From Paraktedonobacter sp034437695 (GTDB lineage: Bacteria; Chloroflexota; Ktedonobacteria; Ktedonobacterales; Ktedonobacteraceae): DNA of 64,000 bases. The notes under the pieces were generated by a model that saw nothing but the letters and a program-made list of their open reading frames with translations, was not told the DNA's origin and searched no databases. The stretch spans positions 6,275 through 70,274 of the forward strand of contig DAOTTJ010000219.1 of NCBI GenBank assembly GCA_034437695.1, given 5' to 3'. Position 1 is the stretch's first letter, and the number at the start of each line of letters is the position of its first letter. This document shows positions 52,566 to 61,051 of the stretch, one piece after another. Made by a program: the position numbers and the translations under genes.

Positions 52566-53383
52566 CGCTCGCCATCCAGACCAGGCTCAAGCATGCCCAT
52601 GTGCCGACTGCGCCTGCTGCTGCCCTCTTGCTTGAGGTACAGTTCGCGCTCGTTGCGCGTCGGCAATGCGCGGTAGGTGGGGTCGCTATGCAGGGTGGTG
52701 AGCATCGCCTGCGCCAGCTCGCCGGGTCGCGTGGGCATATGTACGGCCTGCGTCAACTGCGGCTGTTGCAGATCGGGCAGAGTCGGATCGGGAGTCAGGG
52801 GAGCAGGCATGCCCAGCCCAGGCGGGCGGTCGTACTCGCCAAAGTCGGGGTTGATTGGGTCGATGCTCAGCGGGTCACGCGTGGCCGCAACGACCAGCAG
52901 GCCACCCGGCTGGACAAACTGCAAGAGGTCGCCGAGTTGGGGATCGACCGCCAGCGCGGATACTGGATCAAGTCCCGGCGCAGTCAGGTCGCCCATACGC
53001 AGTGGCGGGATCTGCATATCCGGCAGCGCGTAGGTCGGTGGGTTGATTGCTCCCACACCCTGGGGTGCGAGCAGTTGCGCGGGCGTCGGCGCAGGCCGGG
53101 CGTCGGCCAGTTGCAGGTCGAAGTACGGCACATCGGGCGCAATGCCCATCTGGGCAAGACCCTGCGCCGCGCCGCTCTCGTTGAGCATCGGCAGATCCAT
53201 CTTGCACGGGGGCATACTATCGCTGAAGTGCGCCCCGTGCGCAGGATCTACTATCGTCCTGTCGTCCTCTACACCGTATGCCGCCAGTCCCAGGTCGGGC
53301 GCGGCCTGACCCTGGACGGTGGGATAGAGGGGTTCGTACATTGACATTTCTTGACCTTCTTCAAGGGGTTCGTACATTGACAT
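52562..53383 (-). CDS. phage head-associated protein, Pro-rich, with duplicated start region
   Basis: The product is 273 residues from the ATG at 53383. It is a Pro-rich, low-charge protein without a recognised domain. Its first 12 codons are a tandem copy of the following 12, from a 36-base DNA duplication that also duplicates the ribosome site, so an in-frame second start lies at 53347. The TGA overlaps the start of the capsid gene. Confidence 0.55.
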   Translation of the reverse strand: MSMYEPLEEGQEMSMYEPLYPTVQGQAAPDLGLAAYGVEDDRTIVDPAHGAHFSDSMPPCKMDLPMLNESGAAQGLAQMGIAPDVPYFDLQLADARPAPTPAQLLAPQGVGAINPPTYALPDMQIPPLRMGDLTAPGLDPVSALAVDPQLGDLLQFVQPGGLLVVAATRDPLSIDPINPDFGEYDRPPGLGMPAPLTPDPTLPDLQQPQLTQAVHMPTRPGELAQAMLTTLHSDPTYRALPTRNERELYLKQEGSSRRSRHMGMLEPGLDGER

Positions 53384-53397
53384 TTCTTGACCTTCTT
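53329..53397. repeat. 36-base tandem duplication covering a ribosome site and start codon
   Basis: Two copies of a 33-base segment start at 53329 and 53365, 36 bases apart. Each contains GAAGGTCAAGAAATG read on the minus strand, giving two in-frame start signals for the same gene. Confidence 0.85.
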
Positions 53398-53450
53398 TCT
53401 CATGGAAAATGCTAACTGAGAGACGGTACTTCTCTCGTCAAACGTTGCGC

Positions 53451-53834
53451 TCAACGCAAGCGCCGTAAGGCGACACGCAGGTGTGTGCCGCCTGGCAGCA
53501 GGCCGGTCGGTACTACCTCGATTGGCTCGTACTTGAGGGCCGCACTGACCGCGCTGGCGGTCGCAGTCGTGGTATCGGCTACGTAGAGCAGGCCAACAAA
53601 GCTGATAGTCAGGGCCGCGAGCATAAACGCGTCGGCGGGCGTGCCGGGCGGCTGACCGCGCAGATCGGATACCTGTGGATCGACTACCTCCTGTGGTCTG
53701 AAGATCACCGTCTGTGGCACGTAGCTATAGACGCCAGACGCACTGTAGACAAAGATCACCACTTTCTGCCGACCACTCCAGGTCTTTGGTACCACACCCT
53801 GAATATGTTGACTCTTGCGACTATTGAGCGGCAT
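53451..53834 (-). CDS. small phage protein, unknown
   Basis: The 127-residue protein starts at ATG 53834, with AGAGG about eight bases before it. Beta-rich head (KVVIFVYSASGVYSYVPQTV), hydrophobic middle (AFMLAALTISFVGLLYVAD) and basic C-terminus. It is packed between two other small phage genes. No family was recognised. Confidence 0.5.
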   Translation of the reverse strand: MPLNSRKSQHIQGVVPKTWSGRQKVVIFVYSASGVYSYVPQTVIFRPQEVVDPQVSDLRGQPPGTPADAFMLAALTISFVGLLYVADTTTATASAVSAALKYEPIEVVPTGLLPGGTHLRVALRRLR

Positions 53835-53835
53835 G

Positions 53836-54084
53836 TTAAAACCTCTGGTCTTCTACGCCTGCGGGCAGGTGTTGAGCGATCGCGTAGCTATAGCCTCGCG
53901 CTGACGCATGTGCGACTTTAGGCAAGCTCCGCGCCTGGCTATGTCCGCTCGACAGGCGCACACCGCTCGCGCTTGACGACGAACCCGCACTGGCCGGATG
54001 TTCACTCTCGTATGCCTGCCAGGTCGCAATGTTGGCCCGTGGCACCAGAAAATCCAGTCCAAAACCATTATCAAGATTGTTCAT
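53836..54084 (-). CDS. small phage protein, unknown
   Basis: The product is 82 residues from the ATG at 54084 (AAAGGAG upstream). It is Ser/Ala-rich in the middle (ASAGSSSSASGVRLSSG). It follows the portal gene and precedes another small gene by one base. No function can be assigned. Confidence 0.5.
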   Translation of the reverse strand: MNNLDNGFGLDFLVPRANIATWQAYESEHPASAGSSSSASGVRLSSGHSQARSLPKVAHASARGYSYAIAQHLPAGVEDQRF

Positions 54085-54129
54085 TGACTCACTCTCCTTT
54101 CAACTGTAAATTTTCTCACCTACGCTTAG

Positions 54130-54242
54130 TAGTCCCTCGTGATTTACTCTGGCCGCCTGCGGCGTCGGAGAAGAGGGAGGCCCCAGACCCCCAGTCAAGG
54201 GGTAGCAGTCCCTTGCATCCCCGCTTTGTAAAGCAAGGGTAA
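54130..54242. repeat. modular intergenic repeat, copy G (partial)
   Basis: A GGCCGCCTGCGGCGTCGG palindrome, GGCCCCAGACCCCC and a final AAGGGGTAGCAGTCCCTTG segment match the distal modules of copy B. The copy fills the gap between the portal gene and the downstream small gene. It lacks the GTTTTGC hairpin. Confidence 0.5.
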
Positions 54243-54249
54243 CCGTCCA

Positions 54250-55845
54250 CTAAAAACCTCCTGGACCAACGCCGCCAATGCTATTGCCCGCCATCTTGTC
54301 CGCCAGTAACGGACTCTCCGCCGCCTGCTCGGTCTCGTCAGGCTCGCTACCTTGCCCGCTCTCGCCAGATGCGCCGCTCGTTGGAGCGGGCGAGGCGCGA
54401 GCCTGCATCTCGGCCCGCACCCGCGCCTGCTCCTCGTGGATGTCGATCTCGCGTCCACAAAACTGAAAGAGTAGCTGCATGGCCGTCTCATTGCTGATCC
54501 AGCCCTGACTATGCGCGGCGGTCAGACCCTGCATGAGGTTGCTGATGGCAATCCCCAGCTCCTGATTGTCTTCGTGGTCAAACTCGGGAAAGATGATATC
54601 GTACGCCCTGGTGAGATCGAGGTTTTTGCTCAACCTCCCAATCTGCTGGGCCTCGCGCAAGACGCGATCGAGGATGGTGCGCAGGATATTCTTCAAGACG
54701 CGCTGGCGGCGCTGAAATTTCAGAAAGGTAGGCAGACCCATCTGGGTCGCGGTTGCCCGGTTGTTATTATCTCCGTCCGACAGGTAGTGCAGCGGCAAAT
54801 TTGCGCCCACGGCGACCATCAATTTTATCGCCAGTCCATCCTTCTCGGCCTCCTGTGCATTGATCTCGGGCTTGACCGCGTTCCACTGCTCGGCCTCGTT
54901 GTGGATGATCACGCTGCCCGGTTCCGGGGGATAACTATACTCCATCTTCTTGTTGCTAATCGTCTTCTGGTCAGCCCCCTTCAGGGTCACATCCCAGAGA
55001 AACGCACTTTTGTACTTGTTGACCCTGATCCGATCGGTCAGCCAATCTTTATAGCGCCGCAGCCAGGGCAAGAGGGTGGCGAGGTCGCTCTTGCCACGCT
55101 TGGCGTTCGAAACCTTATTGATGGCAAAGTGGACAACCTCTTCGCCAGCAGTAAACCACTTCCCGACCATCGTCGGATCGCCGGGGTTTTGCCCCTTGAG
55201 CACATTCGGATTGATGATATTGATCGCATCGACATTCTGCGTCGGCGAGGGTCCAATCGGACGCTGGTGGTAGCGCAACTGCGTCTCGATATCGTCGGGA
55301 TCGGTCTCAACCTGGTCGATGATCGAAGGATCGATCAACCTGACCTTGACCTTGCCGTCGAAGCGATTGACAAAGAAGCGCACAAAGATCTCGCCATACA
55401 ACGCCAGCTCGGTGCAGATGTCATAGATCCTGCTATCCATCCGATTGTCGGGATCGTGCCAGAAACCATCGAGGACGCGCTGCACTTTAGGGCTACGCGC
55501 TGTCACCTTGACGCCCTTGCCGAGGACAAAACTTGTGGTAATCTCGATAATCGCAAAAGCCAGTGGATTTGCGTTATACGCCTCATAACACTGGTTATGG
55601 ATCTCCAGATAGGTACTTGGAATCGTATCTTTCTGGTACCAGTTATCACTCAGCCTGCGCCAGAAGTAGTCTTCCTCGCTGCCGGTCGCCATGCGTCCCC
55701 AATACCAGTCTTCCTGAGTCGGCGACGAGGCAAAGGCCGTGGGATTAATCAGTTCAGTGATCCGCGCCGTCACGCCCGCGATAATCCGCGCTTCCAGTTC
55801 ATCGGCTGGCGGTCCACCCTTTGTGTTCTGCTTAGTATCAGTCAT
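54250..55845 (-). CDS. phage portal protein
   Basis: The product is about 531 residues (ATG at 55845; a TTG at 55851 also possible). Portal-type features are present: an N-terminal helical crown (NPLAFAIIEITTSFVLGKGV), the basic wing (LLPWLRRYKDWLTDRIRV), the helical stem (LAIKLMVAVGANLPLHYLSD) and a disordered Ala/Ser-rich acidic tail. Portals form the dodecameric DNA gate of the capsid. It is the first gene of the minus-strand head module, with the tandem repeat just upstream. Confidence 0.82.
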   Translation of the reverse strand: MTDTKQNTKGGPPADELEARIIAGVTARITELINPTAFASSPTQEDWYWGRMATGSEEDYFWRRLSDNWYQKDTIPSTYLEIHNQCYEAYNANPLAFAIIEITTSFVLGKGVKVTARSPKVQRVLDGFWHDPDNRMDSRIYDICTELALYGEIFVRFFVNRFDGKVKVRLIDPSIIDQVETDPDDIETQLRYHQRPIGPSPTQNVDAINIINPNVLKGQNPGDPTMVGKWFTAGEEVVHFAINKVSNAKRGKSDLATLLPWLRRYKDWLTDRIRVNKYKSAFLWDVTLKGADQKTISNKKMEYSYPPEPGSVIIHNEAEQWNAVKPEINAQEAEKDGLAIKLMVAVGANLPLHYLSDGDNNNRATATQMGLPTFLKFQRRQRVLKNILRTILDRVLREAQQIGRLSKNLDLTRAYDIIFPEFDHEDNQELGIAISNLMQGLTAAHSQGWISNETAMQLLFQFCGREIDIHEEQARVRAEMQARASPAPTSGASGESGQGSEPDETEQAAESPLLADKMAGNSIGGVGPGGF

Positions 55846-55948
55846 AAGCAACCATCGTTTTCTTGTTGAGGAGAAAAGCCTGTGTGGTAATCTACGAGGT
55901 TCGATCTGAGGACGACGTGGACAGTTCCACGTCTGTATTCACTTTACT

Positions 55949-56155
55949 CCGACCGCCAAATCGTTTGAGGACGATCTGGCTACTTCCCTGTCTCTCTACT
56001 CTACTCCGACCGCCAAATCGTTTGGGAACAACCTGGCTACTTCCCTGTCTCTCTCTACTCTACTCCGACCGCCAAATCGTCGGTGAACAACCTGGCTACT
56101 TCCCTGTCTCTCTCTACTCTACTCCGACCTCCAAATCGTTTGTGAACAATTGTGA
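55949..56155. repeat. imperfect tandem repeat, four units of 57/59 bases
   Basis: CCGACCGCCAAATCG begins at 55949, 56006, 56065 and 56124 (the last with CCTCC). Periods are 57, 59 and 59 bases. Each unit ends in a pyrimidine-rich CTTCCCTGTCTCTCTCTAC segment. Period 59 is not a multiple of three, so it is not coding. It lies upstream of the portal gene in the gap 55846-56492, at the edge of the phage module. The rest of that gap shows no gene I can support. Confidence 0.8.
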
Positions 56156-56492
56156 TTTGAGCTATGTTATGCAACGATTATTACTCATAGTGTGCAGTGC
56201 CTTGACGCCAGAAGCGGTGTTACACCGACGAGCTAATAGGCTTTCTGTAGCATCTTTTGGCTCTTCCGCAACACTGATAAGAAAGAGGCGTTGATCTCCC
56301 AGCTTCTTGCCGTTTCCAGTCTATCTAATCATCCGTAGTGGCATTGACCTGGAAATTCATATGCGGCGTGGTTTTGCTCGTGACTGTGTACGTTCCATTC
56401 TAACCCCTTCGTTTTTGCTATGAGTGCGCGAGCTTTTTCACTGCTCTCTTAATTGAGGGTGGGGTCGACGCGGCAGGGCCAGGCAAGCGTTA

Positions 56493-56765
56493 TCAGCCGC
56501 GATTGCCCCACATGCCTTCGAGGGCAGATTTGGCCTCCCTCAAATCGACCCCATAGAGATGGCGGTAGAGTTTAATGGCCTGGATTTTATCGCCGGCCAG
56601 CCACGCATTGCGGATAGCTACCATTTCCGGGCGCTCCTGTTGCGGATTGCCACCGACCATATTTGCGGCAGAGATGCCCAGTCGAGCGAGCATCAATGCC
56701 TCCATCTGCTCCATTCTGTCTTCCAGCGCCGCGATACGCGCTGCATAGTCCTGGTCTTGCTCCAT
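56493..56765 (-). CDS. small protein with L7/L12 C-terminal-like motif
   Basis: The 90-residue protein begins with a coiled coil (ARIAALEDRMEQMEALML). Its C-terminal 35 residues (GDKIQAIKLYRHLYGVDLRE, then AKSALEGMWGN) match the ribosomal protein L7/L12 C-terminal domain pattern KIxAIKxYRxxTGxxLxEAK. It is not L7/L12 itself, which is longer with an N-terminal dimer domain. The family occurs as small stand-alone proteins of unknown role. The ATG at 56765 has AAAGGA upstream. It may bind ribosome-associated or regulatory factors; this is inference. Confidence 0.65.
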   Translation of the reverse strand: MEQDQDYAARIAALEDRMEQMEALMLARLGISAANMVGGNPQQERPEMVAIRNAWLAGDKIQAIKLYRHLYGVDLREAKSALEGMWGNRG

Positions 56766-56972
56766 GTGAAAGTCTATCCTTTGCTATTTGTCGATGTATG
56801 CTCTCGATTGGTATCGGTCGCACATACATTTTTTCTTTAACTAAGCATAGCAGAAAACGGGTGAAACAGGCTGTGAGCCAGCTCTCTTTTGCATAGTGAG
56901 GAATAAGACGCCGCACCTTGCTGTTTTTATTTGTAAGTGATGAGTTTCTCTCGAATACCTGTGTTTGCCGGA

Positions 56973-56978
56973 TATAAT
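56973..56978 (+). promoter_or_regulatory. candidate -10 box for the F420-type oxidoreductase
   Basis: A perfect TATAAT lies about 86 bases before the oxidoreductase start, in a GATATAATTA context. No convincing -35 was found. The gap 56766-57063 otherwise holds no gene. Confidence 0.4.
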
Positions 56979-57063
56979 TAGACTATAAGAAGGATACAAC
57001 AAGGCGAGAGAGAGCGGACACCTCATACTTTCTATGTAGACTACTTTGAAGGAGATTACAAAC

Positions 57064-57480
57064 ATGAATAATCGCGAGCTAATCGAACGAAATGCAAAGG
57101 TTATTGAGGATTTTCGGGCCAATAGAGGTGATGTGCAGAACTGGAGTTCGCTCATTCTGCTGACGACAAAAGGGGCAAAATCGGGTCAGGAGCGGATCTA
57201 TCCCCTGATGTCGGTGCCATACGGCGATAACTATCTGGCGATCGCATCCAAAGGTGGCGCACCAGAAAATCCACTCTGGTACTACAACCTCCTGGCCCAC
57301 CCCGAGGTCACGGTCGAGGTCGGCAACGAGACGTTCGCCGCCACAGCACGCCTGCTGACCGGCGAGGAGCGCACGCCTGCCTTTAAGGCGGCGATTGCTG
57401 TCTTTCCTCCCTATGGCGACTATGAGAAAAAGACGGTGCGTGAGATTCCGGTTTTTCTGCTTGAAAGACAGAAAGCCTGA
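57064..57480 (+). CDS. deazaflavin (F420)-dependent nitroreductase-like protein
   Basis: The product is 138 residues from the ATG at 57064 (AAGGAGA upstream). It is a Ddn/DUF385 split-barrel protein: ILLTTKGAKSGQERIYPLM, GDNYLAIASKGGAPENPLWY (the cofactor loop) and YNLLAHPEVTVEVGNETFAA. Such proteins reduce or bind substrates with F420H2 or flavin. It is probably a stand-alone gene. Confidence 0.85.
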   Translation: MNNRELIERNAKVIEDFRANRGDVQNWSSLILLTTKGAKSGQERIYPLMSVPYGDNYLAIASKGGAPENPLWYYNLLAHPEVTVEVGNETFAATARLLTGEERTPAFKAAIAVFPPYGDYEKKTVREIPVFLLERQKA

Positions 57481-57583
57481 ACAGGTGGCATTGCTGACGC
57501 TACTTAGTGGTCCTCATCTCAAACAGCCTGACCTGCCAGTTTCACGCAAGCCGCTAGCTTGCGCCCCTCCCCAGGTTTTTGGG

Positions 57584-57638
57584 ATGCGAGCGGCGAGTAT
57601 GGGACCGTGCGGTCCCATACTCGCCGCTCGCATTTTTT
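57584..57638 (+). terminator. rho-independent terminator with a 23-bp stem
   Basis: Perfect arms at 57584-57606 and 57611-57633 around a GTGC loop are followed by a T-run (57633-57638). This is an exceptionally long stem for a terminator. Confidence 0.8.
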
Positions 57639-57723
57639 ATGGTGAGCGGGATTTGCCTCGCAAAAATTGGCAGGTCTTGCCTGCTTTGTGAGAGATCTCA
57701 CTTTTTTAAGGAAGGATGCCTAC

Positions 57724-58536
57724 ATGTCCTACTACCACGAAAAAACCGCCCTGATCACTGGTGCCTCGTATGGGATTGGTGAGGCTTTTGCCCATGCACT
57801 GGCTACACGCGGCATGAATGTCGTTCTGGTCGCCCGCTCAGAGGAGCGCCTGCGCAAGCTGGCGAAACTTCTGACGACTCAGTTTCATATCCGCGCCGAG
57901 GTGATTGCGGCAGATCTCGCCCAGCCAGAAGCAGCTACTCATATCTTTCAGGCCGTTCAGGACCTGGGCCTGGCCGTCGATCTACTGGTGAACAATGCTG
58001 GCTTTGGAACCAACGGTGTATTTACAAGCATCGATCCAGCGCTTGAATACCAGCTTGTGCAGGTCAACGTGGCTGCGGTTGTGGCGATGACTCATGCTTT
58101 TCTGCCTGCGATGGTCGAACGCAAAGCTGGTGCGATCATCAATGTGGCCTCGCTGGCCAGCTTTTTGCCCACGCCCTATAGCGCGGTCTACGCGGCAAGC
58201 AAGGCCTTTGTGCTCTCATTCAGTGCAGCGCTCTGGGGGGAATATCGTCACGCTGGTGTGCGCGTGGTCGCGCTCTGTCCGGCGCTAGTGACGAGTCATT
58301 TCTTTGCGGCCTCGGGCATTGAGATGCCGACCAGTGCTGGCCGCACGACTATCCTGTCGCCAGAGGTTGTAGTGGCAGCCGCGCTGAAAGGGCTAGAGAA
58401 GGGGAAAGTCTATGTCATCCCTGGTCGGCTCAATTATTTGCTTGGGAATTTTGTCAAACGCGTGCTCCCACTTGGCACGGTTGTCAAGCTGGTTGCTCAG
58501 AGCCTGAAACAGCCTGCGAACAGCGGTCAACCCTGA
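57724..58536 (+). CDS. short-chain dehydrogenase
   Basis: The product is 270 residues from the ATG at 57724 (AAGGAAGG upstream). It is a classical SDR: ITGASYGIGEAFAHAL cofactor loop, LLVNNAGFGTNGVF, catalytic INVASLASFLPTPYSAVYAASKAF (Ser, Tyr, Lys) and CPALVTSHFF. The DltE/YqjQ-like subfamily of NAD(P)-dependent oxidoreductases is likely. The substrate is unknown. Confidence 0.88.
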   Translation: MSYYHEKTALITGASYGIGEAFAHALATRGMNVVLVARSEERLRKLAKLLTTQFHIRAEVIAADLAQPEAATHIFQAVQDLGLAVDLLVNNAGFGTNGVFTSIDPALEYQLVQVNVAAVVAMTHAFLPAMVERKAGAIINVASLASFLPTPYSAVYAASKAFVLSFSAALWGEYRHAGVRVVALCPALVTSHFFAASGIEMPTSAGRTTILSPEVVVAAALKGLEKGKVYVIPGRLNYLLGNFVKRVLPLGTVVKLVAQSLKQPANSGQP

Positions 58537-58582
58537 CCGATCGCTTTCTTACCCGTCTGACCTATCCACCAGCACCGTCGCC

Positions 58583-58759
58583 ATGACAACTGGCGCATTG
58601 GTCAAGCGCGGCAATAGCTCAGACACCGGCCCGACTTATCCAGTAAACAGTATCAGCAATCTGGTCTTCTGGCTCGCCGCTGCTGCATTCCTCCTGCTAG
58701 CTAGCGGAGGCGCTCTCTTAAGGAAATCCATTGATGATGGAGAATGTAGACTAACCTGA
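58583..58759 (+). pseudogene. possible remnant of a cell-surface anchor protein
   Basis: A 58-codon frame reads TGPTYPVNSISNLVFWLAAA and then LLLASGGALLRKS. It is a C-terminal membrane span with a following basic stop-transfer, like the tail of an LPxTG-type surface protein but without a body. The frame stays open only a short way upstream. It is most likely a decayed C-terminus; a small membrane protein is the alternative. It lies in the 422-base gap 58537-58958, which holds nothing else I can name. Confidence 0.3.
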
Positions 58760-58958
58760 GACCTCTAGATACCTTCAATCAGGAAATCCCCACAGCCATC
58801 AAAAGCGAGGTAGATCCAGGTACTGCATGCAAGGCCTGAAAAATAAAATTGCTGCAATGAAATCTCTTGCTCATGTTGGTATCTTTGCATTTGACTACAA
58901 TGAGAAAATTATGCTTGTCAGAGAGCGAAAGCGACAAGGAAGAGAAGGAAGAAACTGC

Positions 58959-59762
58959 ATGACTGAAACGAGTGAAATCTGGACTGGTGAAGCCATCAGG
59001 TATGATCGGACGCGTCCCACGCCACCGCCAACGCTGCTCGATCTGCTCACGCAGTTGATCGACATGCCACGTCCCGCCCTGGTGGTGGACCTGGGGAGCG
59101 GCACCGGACTTTCGACCGCCATCTGGGGCGAGCGGGCGCAACGGGTGATCGGGATCGAACCCAATGCTGATATGCGTGGCCAGGCCATCTATAGGATCAA
59201 ACACCATCCCTACGGGGCGCTGATCGAGTATCGCGAGGGGATTGCTCATCAGACTGGCCTGCCCGACGAGTGCGCCGATATCGTCACCTGTGCTCAATCG
59301 CTCCACTGGATGGAACCAACGTCGACGTTGGCCGAGATCGCACGTATCTTGCGTCCCGGTGGACTCTTCGCTGCCTACGACTATGACTGGCCGCCAACGC
59401 TCAATTGGGAGCTTGAGCAGGTGTACCAGGAGGTCGATGAGCGCTTCGATAAGCTTCTCAAGGCTCGTGGACTTGCTCAAAACCTCCAGCGATGGTCGAA
59501 GGAGACGCACCTCGACCGCATGCGTGCGAGCACTCACTTCCGCTTCACACGCGAATTGTCTCTTCATCACATTGAGCAAGGCGACTCTACGCGCTTCATT
59601 GAGCTGATTCTGACCAATGCATACAGCCACCAGTTCAAGCTAAAGACCATCACCGAACAAGAGATCGACTTTGATCAACTCAAACACGCCGCACTCCAAT
59701 ATATCGGGTCCACACCGCTCCCCTGGTACTTTAGCTATAGAGTCCTGATCGGCGTGAAGTGA
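58959..59762 (+). CDS. class I SAM-dependent methyltransferase
   Basis: The product is 267 residues from the ATG at 58959 (AGAAGGAAG upstream). Rossmann methyltransferase with motif I VVDLGSGTGLSTAIW, acidic loop IGIEPNADM, motif IV DIVTCAQSLHWM and motif V LAEIARILRPGGLFAAYD. The SmtA/UbiE-like type III family (methyltransferase_11) fits. The substrate is unknown. Confidence 0.87.
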   Translation: MTETSEIWTGEAIRYDRTRPTPPPTLLDLLTQLIDMPRPALVVDLGSGTGLSTAIWGERAQRVIGIEPNADMRGQAIYRIKHHPYGALIEYREGIAHQTGLPDECADIVTCAQSLHWMEPTSTLAEIARILRPGGLFAAYDYDWPPTLNWELEQVYQEVDERFDKLLKARGLAQNLQRWSKETHLDRMRASTHFRFTRELSLHHIEQGDSTRFIELILTNAYSHQFKLKTITEQEIDFDQLKHAALQYIGSTPLPWYFSYRVLIGVK

Positions 59763-59851
59763 GTGATGTGGTAACGGCCAAGAAGGTTCACCGCGTGTTC
59801 CTGGGTTGGCAATCTGCACTGGCAGGACAACCATTGATCGAGCTGGTTCGC

Positions 59852-60943
59852 TCAATAAATAACGATAGTTGTGTTCCAGTCGGTGTGATGGTAGAGCCAG
59901 GCGGCGGCGCGTTCTGACAGGTTGATGCAGCCGTGGCTGCCGCTGCCTGAGAAGAGGGTGTTGCCACTGGCGTCGGCGTGGGGAAACTGGGTGCCTGGAC
60001 CATAGTTAGCCCGCCACCAGGCGTCGTGGAGAAAGTAGCCGCCGATATGGTAGAGGATGGCGTAGTGGATGAGCGTCGGGGGAAACCAGTCGGGCGAGTG
60101 CGCGGGAAAGGGTGAGACAAAAACGGTGGGCGAGAAGCGTATCAGGGTGCGCCAGAGGCCGGGCAACGAGGGATGATCGGGTCGACCCGTGGTGACGAGG
60201 AAGGCCCGCTCCAGCTTGCCATGCTGGTAGACGCGCATCGCCTGTCCGACCAGCGAGACGAGCAGCACCTGACCGCCCTGCAAGGAGTAGTGAGCGAGGA
60301 ACTGGCTGTCGACGGGGTGGACGACGTTGAATGGTCTCTGCTCGCGGGCGTCGCTTTCCAACATTTGCAGGTTGAAAAGCGTATCCTGCGTCTGAGCGAT
60401 GACTCGCTGAAGCGCCTGCATGGTGTGGGCCGTGACCAGTTGCGCGTCGAGAAGTGCGCCTATGCCCTGGTCCGCGTAGCCGTTATCAAGAACATAGCTC
60501 TTCCTATCGTACCTGTCGACGTATGGATGTGCTCGACCCCAGGCAGACGCCTCGCTGTGGAGCTGACTGAGCAGGGTACGCGCTCTGCGTTGGGTCTGAG
60601 TGAGCATGATCGACTCAAGTTGAAGGAGTAAATGCTGGTAGCCCTGGCTCTGGCGGGCATAGCTGCCTGTGACGCTCTGGCTGATCCGCGCTTCGCCGAC
60701 GTAGACTGATTGGAGCTGCGCCTCTGCGATGCCGCCAAGCTGCGCCTGCCAGAGCGCCCGGTCGAGTCTCAGCCTCGCCCGACAGCTCTGCTGCGCGAAC
60801 AGTGTATGGTCGCGACAGGCATCGTTTGCCACGCTGAGTGAGGACTTTGTATACGTCGCGAGCAACACAAGCGTCAGGAGCGTAATGCACAGGCTGTAAG
60901 CGAGCCTGCGCAGGCGCGAAAGATGAGTGTGCATATCTTGCAT
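59852..60943 (-). CDS. L,D-transpeptidase (YkuD) with N-terminal anchor
   Basis: The 363-residue protein has an N-terminal membrane anchor (LAYSLCITLLTLVLLATY, about 14-31) and a helical middle region. The C-terminal YkuD catalytic domain (about 225-363) has ILYHIGGYFLHDA and the catalytic signature GSGSHGCINLSERAA (His, Cys). It forms 3-3 cross-links in peptidoglycan or transfers to acceptors, in the cell envelope. AGCGAGG precedes the ATG. Confidence 0.88.
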   Translation of the reverse strand: MQDMHTHLSRLRRLAYSLCITLLTLVLLATYTKSSLSVANDACRDHTLFAQQSCRARLRLDRALWQAQLGGIAEAQLQSVYVGEARISQSVTGSYARQSQGYQHLLLQLESIMLTQTQRRARTLLSQLHSEASAWGRAHPYVDRYDRKSYVLDNGYADQGIGALLDAQLVTAHTMQALQRVIAQTQDTLFNLQMLESDAREQRPFNVVHPVDSQFLAHYSLQGGQVLLVSLVGQAMRVYQHGKLERAFLVTTGRPDHPSLPGLWRTLIRFSPTVFVSPFPAHSPDWFPPTLIHYAILYHIGGYFLHDAWWRANYGPGTQFPHADASGNTLFSGSGSHGCINLSERAAAWLYHHTDWNTTIVIY

Positions 60944-61051
60944 GATTGCCTCGCTTTTGCCAGAGATGTGCGAACGCCAGAGGTATCGTTGTTGTCGCCC
61001 GTATAGCTGCTACTGTGCGGACAACAACAACGATGTGGTAATTGGCCCGGT

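Noticed and set aside
55949..56155. CRISPR array
   Set aside because: Units are near-identical over most of their length with no variable spacers, and there are no cas genes.
55863..56294. Open frame across the 57/59-base repeat
   Set aside because: Repeat period is not a multiple of three and the frame shows different readings of the same DNA in successive units.
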